In this document: in pieces, positions 32,618-45,004 of the stretch
Numbering within the stretch: position 1 is the stretch's first letter
Layout: each line of letters begins with the position of its first letter
Notes under the pieces: generated by a model
What the model was told of the DNA's origin: nothing
Databases searched by the model: none
Seen by the model: the letters and a program-made list of their open reading frames with translations, nothing else
From: Calendula officinalis
Lineage: Eukaryota; Streptophyta; Magnoliopsida; Asterales; Asteraceae
Reading direction: 5' to 3'
Length of the DNA stretch: 64,000 nt
Assembly: GCA_963853835.1 (NCBI GenBank)
Contig: OY970830.1
Coordinates: forward strand, 31,767,966 to 31,831,965
Position numbers and translations under genes: made by a program

Positions 32618-35600
32618 ATGCTCAAGAAGCTCGTGAGAACCCTGATACCGTCACTGGTACGTTTATCGTCAACAATCATTTTGCTTCTATTTTATTTGAC
32701 TCGGGAGCCGACTTGAGTTTCGTATCGACCGACTTTAAAAGTTTCTTAAATCTAGATCCTGATCGTTTGAAGGTGAATTATGAAATCGAGTTAGCAAATG
32801 GCAAGATTGTTAGGTCTAGTGAAGTTTTTAAAGGTTGTAAGCTTGACCTAGATGACCACATTTTTGATATAGACCTTGTGCCTGTAGAACTAGGTAGTTT
32901 TGATATCGTCATAGGGATGGATTGGTTGTCTAAAAACCGTGCTGAAATTATATGTTACACCAAACAAATCCGAATTCCCTTATCCAAAACAGAAACATTA
33001 ATAATTCAAGGTGAACAAAGAAACAAAAACATAAAAATCATAACTTCTATGAAAGCTCAAAAATATCTTCGTAAAGGATGCCAAGCCTTTCTTGCTCATG
33101 TCGTTGACACAAAGTCCAAAGATCGTAAGATTGAGGACATTCCTTTTGTTCGTGAATTTCCTGGTGTATTTCCTAGTGAATTGCCTGGACTGCCGCCTCA
33201 GATACAAGTCGAATTTCGTATTGATCTGATTCTAGGAGCCGCACCTATCGCGCGTTCTCCTTATCGTCTTGCACCGTCTGAAATGCAAGAACTTTCATCG
33301 CAATTACAAGAACTTCTTGATCTTGGTTTCATTCGACCGAGTTTCTCGCCCTGGGGAGCTCCGGTCCTCTTCGTTAAAAAGAAAGATGGTTCAATGAGAA
33401 TGTGCATTGACTATCGTGAATTGAACAAAGTAACAATTAAGAATCGATATCCTCTTCCCCGTATTGATGATCTATTCGATCAACTTCAAGGATCGAGTTT
33501 CTATTCCAAAATCGATCTTCGTTCTGGTTACCATCAGTTAAAAGTTCGTGATGAAGATGTGCCCAAAACTGATTTTAGAACTCGCTATGGTCATTATGAA
33601 TTTTTGGTAATGCCATTTGGTTTGACCAATGCACCTGCTGTGTTTATGGATCTTATGAACAGAGTGTGCAAACAGTATCTCGACAAATTCGTTATCGTCT
33701 TCATAGATGATATTCTCATTTATTCGCATTCTAGAGAAGAGCATGAAGAGCACTTAAGAATCATTCTTGAGTTGTTGGAGAAAGAGAAATTGTACGCCAA
33801 GTTGTCCAAGTGTGAATTTTGGTTGCGTGAAGTCCAATTTCTGGGTCATATTATCAACGAAGAAGGTATTCACGTTGATCCTGCAAAGATAGAAGCTATA
33901 AAGAATTGGGAAGCTCCGAAGACCCCAACTGAAGTGAGACAATTCCTTGGTCTTGCTGGTTACTATAGAAGATTTATATAAAATTTCTCAAGGATTGCAA
34001 AGGATTTGACGGTGTTAACACATAAGGATGAGAAATTTGTCTGGGGTGAAAAGCAAGAATCAGCCTTCCAATCTCTAAAATCTAAATTATGTTCTGCTCC
34101 TATTCTATCTCTCCCTGAAGGAACCGATAATTTCGTGGTGTACTGTGATGCTTCGCACCAAGGACTAGGTTGTGTATTGATGCAACATGACAAAGTAATC
34201 GCCTATGCCTCTCGACAACTGAAGAACCACGAGAAGAATTATACAACCCATGATCTTGAGTTGGGTTCCGTTATATTTGCATTGAAAATTTGGAGACATT
34301 ATCTCTACGGTACCAAGTGCACAATATTTACCGATCACAAGAGTTTGCAACATATCTTCAATCAGAAAGATCTCAATATGAGACAGCGTAGATGGATAGA
34401 ATTGATGAATGACTATGAATGTGAAATTAAGTATCATCCTGGTAAGGCTAATGTGGTAGCTGATGCCTTAAGTCGGAAAGAGCAACCTAAACCTCGTCGT
34501 GTTCGAGCCCTTCCAATCTCCGTTCGTTCTAATCCATCTTCCCAAGTTCATGAATTCCAAACTGAAGCCTTGAAGGTAGAGAACATCAAAAGTGAAGCTT
34601 TGCGTGGTATGGAGATGCAGTTGGAAACAAAGGTGGATGGAACTCTTTATTTCATGGATCGTTTATGGGTTCCAAATTTTGGAAGTGTTCGCAATGTTAT
34701 CTTGAATGAAGCTCACCGATCCAAATATTCTATTCATCCTGGTGCCGACAAGATGTATAAAGATGTCAAAGAATTATATTGGTGGCCAAACATGAAGAAA
34801 GAGATCGCGGTTTATGTCAGCAAATGTTTAACTTGTGCTAGAGTGAAAGCAGAGAATCAGAAGCCTTCCGGTCTTCTACAACAACCAGAGATCCCTGAAT
34901 GGAAATGAGAAGAAATCTCTATGGATTTTATAACCAAATTGCCTCGAACATCTAGTGGTCATGATACAATTTGGGTAATTGTCGATCGATTGACCAAATC
35001 AGCTCACTTCATTCCTATTAAGGAAACTGATCAAATGGAGAAGTTAACAAGAATTTATTTAAAGGAAGTTGTATCTCGGCATGGTGTGCCAGTCGCGATC
35101 ATCTCGGATCGTGATAGTCGCTTTACGTCTCGTTTTTGGCAATCGTTGCAAAAATCTCTCGGTACTCGCCTCGATATGAGTACTGCCTATCATCCCCAAA
35201 CAGATGGGCAGACTGAAAGAACAATTCAAACTTTGGAAGACATGCTTAGAGCATGTGTTATTGATTTTGGTGGAAGTTGGGATTCTCATCTTCCTTTAGC
35301 TGAGCTCTCATATATTAATAGTTATCATACAACTATTAAGACCGCACCGTTTGAAGCTTTGTATGGAAGAAAGTGTCGTTCGCCACTTTGTTGGATTGAA
35401 ATTGGTGATCGTCAGATTACTGGTCCTGAGATTCTACAAGAAACGACTGACAAGATTTTTAAGATCAAAAATCGCAACAAGGCTGCCAGAGATCGACAAA
35501 AGAGCTATGCTGATAATCGTCGAAAGCCTTTAGAGTTCGCTGTTGGCGACCATGTTTTGCTAAAAGTAGCACCTTGGAAAGGTGTTGTACGTTTTGGTAA

Positions 35601-35988
35601 GAAAGGAAAGCTCAGTCCTCGTTATGTTGGACCATTTGAGATTCTTGAAAGAATCGGTGCTGTTGCATATCGCCTTCGTCTTCCTAATGAGCTCAGCAAT
35701 GTTCACAACACATTTCATGTTTCTAATCTTAAGAAGTTTATTCATAATCCTTCGCTTATCGTCCCTACTGAAGAAATTATTATCGACGACAAACTTCATT
35801 TCACTGAGGAACCAATTGAAATATCTGACTGGAAAGAGCAAAAGTTGCGAAGAAGCAAGATCAAAATCGTTAAAGTCAGATGGAACTCCAAAAGAGGTCC
35901 TGAATTCACGTGGGAACGTGAGGACCAGATGCGAAAGAAATATCCTCATCTTTTTCTCGTTGTCTCTCCCGTTCGTGCTTCGTCTTAA
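32614..35988 (+). pseudogene. Gypsy pol remnant: protease, RT, RNase H, integrase, chromodomain
   Basis: A single frame, interrupted by only two stops, carries the protease (ILFDSGADLSFV), reverse transcriptase (CIDYRELNKVTIKNRYPLPR; VFIDDILIYS near 33700), RNase H (VYCDASHQGLG near 34140, TDHKSLQ), integrase with HHCC zinc region (HRSKYSIHPG to CLTCARVK, 34715-34850) and DDE core (MDFI near 34921, SDRDSRF near 35105, TDGQTERT near 35205). A C-terminal chromodomain (EPIEISDWKEQKLR to GPEFTWEREDQM) lies at 35815-35940. Stops are TAA at 33979-33981 and TGA at 34906-34908. Chromodomains steer integration toward marked chromatin. The polyprotein ends 35 bp before the 3' LTR. Confidence 0.95.
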
Positions 35989-36013
35989 ATTTCGGGACGA
36001 AATTTCTTCAACC

Positions 36014-36023
36014 AGGGGAGAAT
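36014..36023 (+). other. Gypsy polypurine tract
   Basis: aggggagaa just before the TG of the 3' LTR at 36024. Confidence 0.75.
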
Positions 36024-37080
36024 GTGACAACTCGATATTTCTGGTATGTAACCTCATTTCATTTCTAGAACTTTCCTCAATTAGAAAGTTTCTACTTATA
36101 GACATTCCTATATTTGGCATTCCTTATACACAACAAACATACATATTTTACACCATACACTAGTGTTTGATTATTTTAGTCAACACAACATTATTACTTT
36201 CTTATGGTGACACACTTTGAGCTAAAAACATTTCTAAAAACAATAACATTTCCGGTTAAGCAATAAACGTAACAATTTAATATAAACGCGACTCGAATCG
36301 AACTACGCTTTGAACCCGACACTAAACCTAGACCGACCACCAATGTGGCCGGCCTACCCTTGCTCGTGACCTTCCTCATGGCCGAAACACCCTTGTGGTG
36401 TTAGCCATGTGTTTTAAAAACTTGATCTTATCCATTCCATCTTGATAGAGTCCTTGTTTGACTCAATCTCTTTCACCCTAACCCTAATTTCGTTCCTATA
36501 TAAACCCCATGAACACAATCATTTGTTTTTGTTGATTTTCGGCCGTCCCAAACCCTAGAGCAAGTCCCGAGTTCGAGATTGAAGCCATCCAAATTCGATC
36601 TTGATCTTTCTCTTCCGATTCTCGGTTGCTAGGTATGAAATCCGAACCCTTTTGCTTGTTTTCCTTTTCGTTTCGGTATTAACATAAACCCGAGACCATG
36701 GCCAATGGCCATATGGTCTCGGTGAGGTCATGAACCCCATGTTCGACGTGCATGCTCACATGCATGTCCACGGTTGCTTCCTTGATCCGAAATCGTGATT
36801 GTTTTGTTGTTTGTTTAATCTTTGTTTTGATTTGTTGCTAAACCCGTGACCTAGAACCCTAGATCTCGACATTTGTATGCTAAAACCTTAGATCTAGAAC
36901 CCTAGTACCGATCTAGACCCATGAACCCTTGAACCAAGTCGACCTAGCCGAACCTAGCCACAAAACCCGTAGGGTTTTGGCCATTCGGCTAACCCTAGGT
37001 TAAACCCTAGCCGAACTCACCAAACCCTAAACCTAATTGACTTTCATGATTGACTATTTGACCATTTGATAGCTAGATTT
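36024..37080 (+). repeat. 3' LTR of the Gypsy element, left part
   Basis: Matches the first about 1,050 bp of the 5' LTR. It is cut at 37080 by the nested Copia. Includes the TATA box and three teloboxes, with one 6-bp insertion (gatctt) relative to the 5' LTR. Confidence 0.95.
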
Positions 37081-37737
37081 TGTTGGAATATGCTTCACGC
37101 GTATAACATATAGTTATATGGCTAGTTGTTTGTGAGCCTAAAGGGTCACACACTTAAACACTAAACACCATTATATAATTAGTGTAATTAGTGTAATTAC
37201 ATTAATTATTAATATATATATAAGCTATAAGCTTGTCTATCATAAGTTTAATATTAAAAGTTAATATTGAAACTTTCTTGTGGGCAAACTAGAAGAAACA
37301 AAAGATAGGGACTTGTGGGCAAATAAGACTAATGATTTATGGAAATCATTAAAGGATTGTAATGGCACCATTAAGAGATATAATGGTCCATAAACTCCCT
37401 CTAGACCACACTCTTGGCCGTCCCTCTCTCTCTCTCTTTGTAGGTGTTTTGTTTTCTTTTTTGCTCTCAAGGCTCAAGGACTAGCATCCATTATTTGGTG
37501 TTCTTGCAAGTGTTGTATGGATTTCTTTTAGAGGTATTCTTGTTGAATACTTGGTTTCAATCCATCACCAACTCCATCCGATTTCATAATAATCAAAGGC
37601 AACTAGGGTATGAATTCTTATACCATTCTCTTTGATTTTCTTTTAGTTTAATTGTATGATTGATATCAAGATCCGTTCATGGTGATTAAATCTTTCCGCT
37701 GCGTTTTGGTTCTTGTTTTAACCGAAAATCACCATTA
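37081..37737 (+). repeat. 5' LTR of the nested Copia
   Basis: Starts TGTTGGAATATG and ends CACCATTA, a TG..TA rather than TG..CA end. A CT microsatellite (ctctctctctct) lies near 37426-37437. Confidence 0.9.
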
Positions 37738-37738
37738 T

Positions 37739-37750
37739 TGGTATCACGAG
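37739..37750 (+). other. Primer binding site of the nested Copia
   Basis: TGGTATCACGAG: the first eight bases match initiator Met tRNA complementarity and the rest diverges. Confidence 0.7.
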
Positions 37751-39489
37751 TCATTATATTAATCATATAATTAGCTAGATTTTGTGAAAAGTGGCAAAAA
37801 TCAATTGTTTTTGTGTTTTTAAAATTCCGATCGGACAAAAACAAAAACCCTACGGGTTTTTTATTTTAATTTTCAGATTTTTATAAAAATGTGGGTTAAA
37901 ATATGGTATTTTTGGAACCCTATTGTCACTTATTACAAAATCATATCAAAAAAAAAAAAAATTAATCTTGTTATTGTATTTTTTTGATTATTTGGCTTGG
38001 ATTTTTATTTATTAATTCCATTTTTTATGATATGGCAAAACATGTATTTTTGCCATATCCCAAGCCAAAGCCTTGTCAATTGTTGCTAGTTTGTGCAAAC
38101 CGATGAAAGCCTAGACCTTTGTGAATGAATGTGTTGATTGTTTGGTTGTTTGTTATTTCGGGAAAAGCCGTGTTTTTTGGCTTAATTGTTGTAATTTGTT
38201 TAATTTTTTCTTTTAATTTTTGGTGCCATTTTTTGGGGCAATTTGTAATGTAAAAGTCATAGAATAGATTGTATTTATTTTCTCTTTTTATTGTAAGTTG
38301 TTGACAAAAAATATTGAAGACCAAAGAAGAAAACAACAAATTTCCGTCACAAAAGCGAGGGCTGTACGAAAACAGGTTTTCCAGAGGCATACGGACTCCT
38401 TTTTGGGCGATTCAAAAGCCTAAAATGCTTGCAAAGTCGTGGGCTACAACTTTCCAGAAGGGCGGGAAGACCAACGAAGACTCCTTCAGTGACTTTTCGG
38501 GCTTCAAAGTCTGCTGGAATTTTCTGGTAGATTACACTTTTTCACAATTTTGGGTTCTACTTGCTCAAGAATGTCTTGGAGCAAGTGGGAGCCCATTGGG
38601 TTTATGTAGGCCCGTTTGGGTTCATGTTGGTCCGTCCCCTAGTTTGACCCTTCGGTCCGTCGTGATGACTCACGTGACCGAACCTAGGATTTCATCGGTC
38701 GAGGTTTGCACAAAATTTTGTTGCATGTTTATTCTTTGTTTGTGGTTGTTTTTCTTTTCTATTAGATACAAATAGTAAAACAAATTAAAAATGGTTTTTA
38801 GACACAAACATTAGAACATTCAAACCCTTAATCATCGATGATTACTAGTTAAACATTAATGATTAAACCTTTAATCTAAAAATCGTTTTGAGATTAAACT
38901 AAGTTTAAATATGATTTGAAACTTATCACTTAATAATCGCTAAAAGTTTTTACTGTTTATTACAAGACTTATGAAGTGGTATGAATGAAGTACATGATTC
39001 ATTCATATCTTAAATAAAATTTTATTAAATTAAAATTTAACATACCTAAAATTTAAGTCACGCCGTCCAATCGGTTGTAAATCACTTGCTTCTATTTTTG
39101 AATTCACGTGAGACGTGGTTTGAATTTAGATCCGAGGTCATTATTCTCTACGGTGAGACCTAGATCTATTTTGACATGATTTCACATTGGATGACTTAAT
39201 CAAGTTAACGGTGAGACCTTGACTCGAGGCGAAGATGCGACAAACATGCCACTTGACCCTAGATGCTTGTTCACTAGGTGCCATGAAGTCTCATACCTCT
39301 AAGAGTTGCACTTGTAATGCAATTGTTGATCGTCACCTACCTATTGGATCTATCACCTCTAGCAGATCAACTGATGCGGTGATAAAAGCTCAATGGGATC
39401 TTAGTTTTTAATTAAATTAATTGGGTAGTTAATTTATTAAAAGAAATTATTATTGAAAATACTAATTAATGAACTTTGTAATTTTGTAG
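37751..39489 (+). other. Long untranslated leader of the nested Copia
   Basis: About 1.7 kb with no convincing coding signal; includes an open stretch of about 150 codons near 38314-38775 with no recognised domain. Confidence 0.6.
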
Positions 39490-40713
39490 ATGACTTCAAA
39501 CAATCAAACCCTAACACATACCACCATTCGTTCCGTTCTCGAAAAAGAGAAACTTGATGGAACGAACTTTGTGGACTGGTCTCGTAACCTAAGGATTGTC
39601 CTTAGGGCCGAGCATAAGTACCACCATTTGGAGGAGGCGCTACCCCCTGCCCCTGCTGCTACCGCCACTACTGCTGTTCGTACAGCCTATACCAAAAGGT
39701 TTAACGAACAACAGGAAGTCGCCGCGCTTATGCTAGTGAGCATGATTCCCGAGATTCAAAAGAATCTCGAGGACCTCACTGCATTTGATATGATGCGTGA
39801 ACTAACGGCCATGTATCAAAAGCAAGCCGAGCAGGAACTCTTTGACACTGTCAAAGCCTTCCACGCTTGCAAGCAGGAGGAGGGACAGTCTGTTAGCTCT
39901 TATCTCTTGAAGATGAAGAGCTACTTAGACCAAATGGAGAGGCTTGGTTACGCTATGCCGCACATCCTTGGGATTAGCTTGATTCTAACGTCCCTAAACA
40001 AGGATTTTGCACCGTTTGTCATGACTTATCATATGCATAGTATGGGGAAGACATTCGCCGAATTACATGCTATGCTGAAACAAACGGAGGCAAGCCTACC
40101 CAAGAAAACTCCGGCCCCTACTGTCCTTGCTATAAGGCAAGGAAAGATCCAAAAACCAAAACCGCAAGTAGTTGCGAAGGGCCAAGGCAAGGGAAAGCAA
40201 GTTTACAAGCCCAAGCCAAAGGTTTCCCCACCTACTCGTAAGGAGCATCCCGCTAAGGATCTTGCTTGCCATCACTGCGGTGAAACAGGCCATTGGAGGA
40301 GGAATTGTCCTGCCTACCTGGCAGAGTTGATGAAGAACAAAGCCAACAAGGTTGGCACATCAGGTATCTTCACAATAGAACTATATGCTTTCCCTAAGAA
40401 ATCATGGGTATATGACACTGGTTGTGGAACTCACATTTGTAATACCATGCAGGGTCTAAGGGGAAGTAGAAAGCTAAACCATGGAGCTTTGGACTTGTAC
40501 GTGGGCAATGGCAATCGTGCACCGGTCGAAGCTATAGGAAGCTATGATTTAATCCTTCCTAGTGGTTTAATTATTGTATTAGACAATTGTCACTATGCGC
40601 CTAGTTTTACTAGGGGTATAGTATCGCTTTCTTGTTTGTGGAATAATGGTTTTATTCATACTTTTACGGATTTTGGTATTTCAGTTTCAAAGGATAATGT
40701 TTTTTTACTTTAA
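39490..40713 (+). CDS. Copia gag and protease start
   Basis: 407 residues from MTSNNQTLTHTTIR. Gag of UBN2 type (LDGTNFVDWSRNLRIVLR near residue 20), one CCHC knuckle CHHCGETGHWRRNC near residue 260, and the protease active site WVYDTGCGTHICN near residue 306. The frame ends early because of an extra base in the T-run near 40700-40707; the downstream frame 40646-43126 carries on the same polyprotein. The start follows a 12-bp A/T-rich leader end (gtaattttgtag). Confidence 0.92.
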   Translation: MTSNNQTLTHTTIRSVLEKEKLDGTNFVDWSRNLRIVLRAEHKYHHLEEALPPAPAATATTAVRTAYTKRFNEQQEVAALMLVSMIPEIQKNLEDLTAFDMMRELTAMYQKQAEQELFDTVKAFHACKQEEGQSVSSYLLKMKSYLDQMERLGYAMPHILGISLILTSLNKDFAPFVMTYHMHSMGKTFAELHAMLKQTEASLPKKTPAPTVLAIRQGKIQKPKPQVVAKGQGKGKQVYKPKPKVSPPTRKEHPAKDLACHHCGETGHWRRNCPAYLAELMKNKANKVGTSGIFTIELYAFPKKSWVYDTGCGTHICNTMQGLRGSRKLNHGALDLYVGNGNRAPVEAIGSYDLILPSGLIIVLDNCHYAPSFTRGIVSLSCLWNNGFIHTFTDFGISVSKDNVFLL

Positions 40714-43498
40714 TGCTATTCCTCGTGATGGTATCTTTGAGATTGACATGCATAATCGTATCACAAACAGTAGTTCTATTTATACATGTAGCAACAAGAA
40801 ATCCAAGAAGAACTTGGATTCTACTTTCCCATGGCATTGTCGCCTTTGCCACGTTAACAAGAAACGCGTTTTGAAATTACAAAAGGATGGACTTATAAAA
40901 TCAGATGATTCTGAATCATTTGATAAATGTGTTTCTTGTATATCTGGTAAAATGGCGCGCAAGCCTTTCTCCCATGTAGGCGAAAGAGCCAATGATCTAC
41001 TTGGACTCATACATACTGATGTATGTGGCCCTTTTAGAACTCGAACTAGGGAAGGTGCTACCTACTTCATTACTTTCACGGACGACTTTAGTCGTTATGG
41101 TTATGTTTACTTGATTAAACATAAACATGAAACCTTTGAAACGTTCAAAGCTTTCCAAAATGAAGTAGAAAATCAACTCGGCAAGAAGATAAAGGCTCTT
41201 CGTTCTGATCAAGGAGGAGAGTACATGAGCCATGAGTTTCAAGACCATCTTAAGAATTGTGGGATTGTCTCACAATTCACTCCCCCTTATACACCACAGC
41301 ATAATGGTGTATCGGAGAGGAGAAATCGCACCTTGCTTGACATGGTCCGATCGATGATGAGTCCTACAACTCTGCCTCTATCCTTTTGGGGTTATGCACT
41401 CAAATCGGCTGCTCGCATACTGAATATGGTTCCCACCAAGAAGGTTGAAAAGACACCATATGAGATATGGCATGGGAAAGTCCCTAACTTGTCTTACTTG
41501 AAGGTCTGGGGTTGTGAGGCTCTCGTGAAACGCGACACGCCAAACAAACTTGAACCCAGAGCTGTCAAGTGCATCTTTATAGGATACCCTGAGGAAACGA
41601 TGGGTTACTATTTCTACTACCCACCTGAGCAAAAAGTAATTATTGCTCGTTATGCTGAGTTTCTTGAGAGCAATCTCATTTCACAAGAAGCAAGTGGGAG
41701 TACCATCGACTTTGACGAGATTCCAAGCGATGAAGATGCACAACCTATTGTAGATACTAGCGAACATCAAGATGAGGTTGAACATGAAACTGTTCCTGTT
41801 GCACCTCAAAATGATGAGGTCCCCGTTCGAAGGTCCGCAAGGACACCTCATGCACCTGAACGATATGGTTTCCAAATCGATGTTGAGGAGCTGAGTTTAG
41901 GGGATCATAATGAACCCCCTAACTATCGAGCTGCATTAGCAGATTCTGAATCTGACAAATGGCTTGATGCTATGAACGCGGAAATGCAATCCATGAAAGA
42001 TAACCAAGTATGGACTTTGGTTGATCTTCCTCCTAACAGTAAGACTGTTGGTAGCAAGTGGATCTTCAAGAAGAAGACGGACATGGATGGAAATGTACAC
42101 ACCTATAAAGCTCGATTGGTAGCAAAAGGTTACACTCAAACCTACGGGATTGACTATGATGAAACCTTCTCGCCTGTTGCCGACGTTAGAGCTATTAGGA
42201 TTGTCATAGCCATAGCAGCGTACTATGACTATGAGATTTGGCAAATGGATGTTAAAACTGCTTTCTTGAATGGACACCTTGATGAAGATGTCTATATGGT
42301 TCAGCCTGAGGGTTTTGTTAATACAAAACACCCAAAGAAAGTATGTAAGCTTCAAAGGTCCATTTATGGACTGAAGCAAGCATCCAGAAGTTGGAACAAA
42401 AGATTCGACGAGGAAGTCAAAACGTTTGGCTTTACTCAGAATCCCGACGAGCCATGTGTATATGTAAGAGCTAGTGGGAGCATTGTCGTCTTTCTAATCC
42501 TATATGTCGATGACATACTACTCATAGGAAATAACATTCCAATGCTACAAGATGTAAAATCCTGGCTTGGGAAGTGCTTCGCTATGAAGGATCTTGGGGA
42601 AGCGGCATATATACTTGGTATAAAGATCTACCGAGATAGATCAAAGCGGTTAATCGGACTAAGTCAAAGTGCGTACATTGATAAGATTCTAAAACGATTT
42701 AGAATGGATGCTTCCAAACGTGGAAGTCTCCCTATGCAACACAATGTACACTTGAGTAAGACTCAAGGACCGTCCTCACCTGATGAGATGAAACGTATGC
42801 GTGATGTCCCCTATGCCTCGGCAGTAGGATCTATCATGTATGCTGTGCGGTGCACAAGACCTGATGTAGCGTTCTCACAGAACCTTACAAGCCGATATCA
42901 ACAGAATCCAGGTGAGAGTCACTGGACTGCTGTTAAGAACATACTGAAGTATCTTAGGAATACTAAAGATATGTTTCTTGTCTATGGTGGTGAATCTCAA
43001 AATGAACTAAGCGTTACTTGTTATTCTGATGCTAGTTTTGAGACTGATAGAGATGATTCCAAATCTCAAACGGGGTATGTTTTCGTTTTGAACGGAGGCG
43101 CTGTTGATTGGAAAAGTGCGAAGTAGAGCACTATCGCCATGTCTTCTACAGAAGCTGAATACATTGCAACTACTGAAGCTGCAATGGAAGCTGTTTGGAT
43201 GAGGAAATTTATTTCTGGGCTTGGAGTTGTCCCCAGTAATGAAAAACCTATGGATATGTACTGTGATAACACAGGTGCTATCATCATTGCCAACGAACCC
43301 GGTGTTCAGAAAGGCGCCAGACATTATCGGAGGAAGCTTCACTACATTAGAGATGCGATCCTAATGGGATATGTACGCTTGCTCAAAGTTCATACAGATG
43401 ACAACTTAGCTGACCCCTTCACAAAGCCAATGCCATGTACCAAACATGTTGAGCATGCTAGAAACATTGGGCTTCGACCAGCTAGTAGTTTCATGTAA
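40714..43498 (+). pseudogene. Copia pol: integrase, RT, RNase H, two point lesions
   Basis: After the frame change near 40705 the frame reads through integrase (HTDVCGPF, RSDQGGEY, HNGVSERRN), reverse transcriptase (QMDVKTAFLNG near 42242, LYVDDILLIG near 42500) and RNase H (YSDASFETD near 43021). A TAG at 43124-43126 interrupts RNase H, and the same frame continues to 43498 (STEAEYIATTEAA, CDNTGAI, ADPFTKPM). Apart from the T-run and this stop, all motifs are intact. With nearly identical LTRs, this is a very recently inactivated or low-level defective copy. Confidence 0.93.
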
Positions 43499-44342
43499 TC
43501 TGTTTTAGTATTTGGATAATGGAACATTGAGCAGTATTTATTGGAATAAATTGATATATTTGATATGATCGTCTTTATATGAATATCTACTGTGTTCTAT
43601 ATTTGCATGTTTATATCCATGAACATTTACTGCGTTTTATATTCTAAATTGTCCATTGTCATAATTAATAATATGGGAATATTATTAAGACAAATCTGAG
43701 GGCATTGATGACATTATCTTAGTATGACTAAGGATGATGAAGTTAAACTCACATGTTGTTCATAATGATGCACAATTGGACTGACCCAACCTATGAGAAT
43801 TCACTTCCTGGATTTATGTCACAAGTGAATCTCACAAAGGCTTTGTCACTTATCCTCTGACTTGAGATGCAAGTTGGTTTGTGTATGTAGAGGGGCAAAC
43901 TTTGATGTGGTTAAACGTTGACCTGAATAAGGCTGCTATAACAACCATTATCGGGTTTGTCATGAAGCATATGACAAACACGTGCAGTCAATAAAGAATT
44001 TGTTCCTCCACACATGTGGATTAGATACTACTGGGCCCCTCGATGATTTGAATAGATGTATGTGTGGCCACACCCAAAAGGTAATCAAGATGAATCTTGA
44101 TTGGTTTTGGTAATCTACTTCATTATATAGATCGAGAAACAGAATCGTTGAAATTTTAGATTGACATTAATCCTTGTCTAAAATTCAACAAAGTATCAGT
44201 AACAAAAGGATAACTGATTAAAAAAACTTTGAACAAAGATTTTATGAAACTCCTCATATACTCCTAGGGGCATTGGCGGGTTGCTAGACTCTAACCTTTG
44301 CTTGTATAACTACTTGATGTTATCACGTGCGCAAGTGGGAGC
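43499..44342 (+). other. Non-coding tail of the nested Copia with polypurine tract
   Basis: About 840 bp after RNase H without a coding signal. It ends in caagtgggagc immediately before the TG of the 3' LTR; the purine-rich aagtgggag is the likely polypurine tract. Confidence 0.7.
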
Positions 44343-44999
44343 TGTTGGAATATGCTTCACGCGTATAACATATAGTTATATGGCTAGTTGTTTGTGAGCC
44401 TAAAGGGTCACACACTTAAACACTAAACACCATTATATAATTAGTGTAATTAGTGTAATTACATTAATTATTAATATATATATAAGCTATAAGCTTGTCT
44501 ATCATAAGTTTAATATTAAAAGTTAATATTGAAACTTTCTTGTGGGCAAACTAGAAGAAACAAAAGATAGGGACTTGTGGGCAAATAAGACTAATGATTT
44601 ATGGAAATCATTAAAGGATTGTAATGGCACCATTAAGAGATATAATGGTCCATAAACTCCCTCTAGACCACACTCTTGGCCGTCCCTCTCTCTCTCTCTT
44701 TGTAGGTGTTTTGTTTTCTTTTTTGCTCTCAAGGCTCAAGGACTAGCATCCATTATTTGGTGTTCTTGCAAGTGTTGTATGGATTTCTTTTAGAGGTATT
44801 CTTGTTGAATACTTGGTTTCAATCCATCACCAACTCCATCCGATTTCATAATAATCAAAGGCAACTAGGGTATGAATTCTTATATCATTCTCTTTGATTT
44901 TCTTTTAGTTTAATTGTATGATTGATATCAAGATCCGTTCATGGTGATTAAATCTTTCCGCTGCGTTTTGGTTCTTGTTTTAACCGAAAATCACCATTA
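44343..44999 (+). repeat. 3' LTR of the nested Copia
   Basis: 657 bp, same length as the 5' LTR and differing at about one base. Followed by the target duplication gattt. Confidence 0.93.
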
Positions 45000-45004
45000 G
45001 ATTT

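Larger units (their letters stand above)
37081..44999 (+). mobile_element. Young Copia element nested in the Gypsy 3' LTR
   Basis: Two 657-bp LTRs, target duplication gattt at 37076-37080 and 45000-45004, primer site, gag-protease frame, pol frame and polypurine tract. By eye the LTRs differ at one base (37622 region, c versus t). The coding part has only two obvious lesions. The leader (37738-39489) and the stretch after RNase H (43499-44342) are long and non-coding. Confidence 0.95.
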
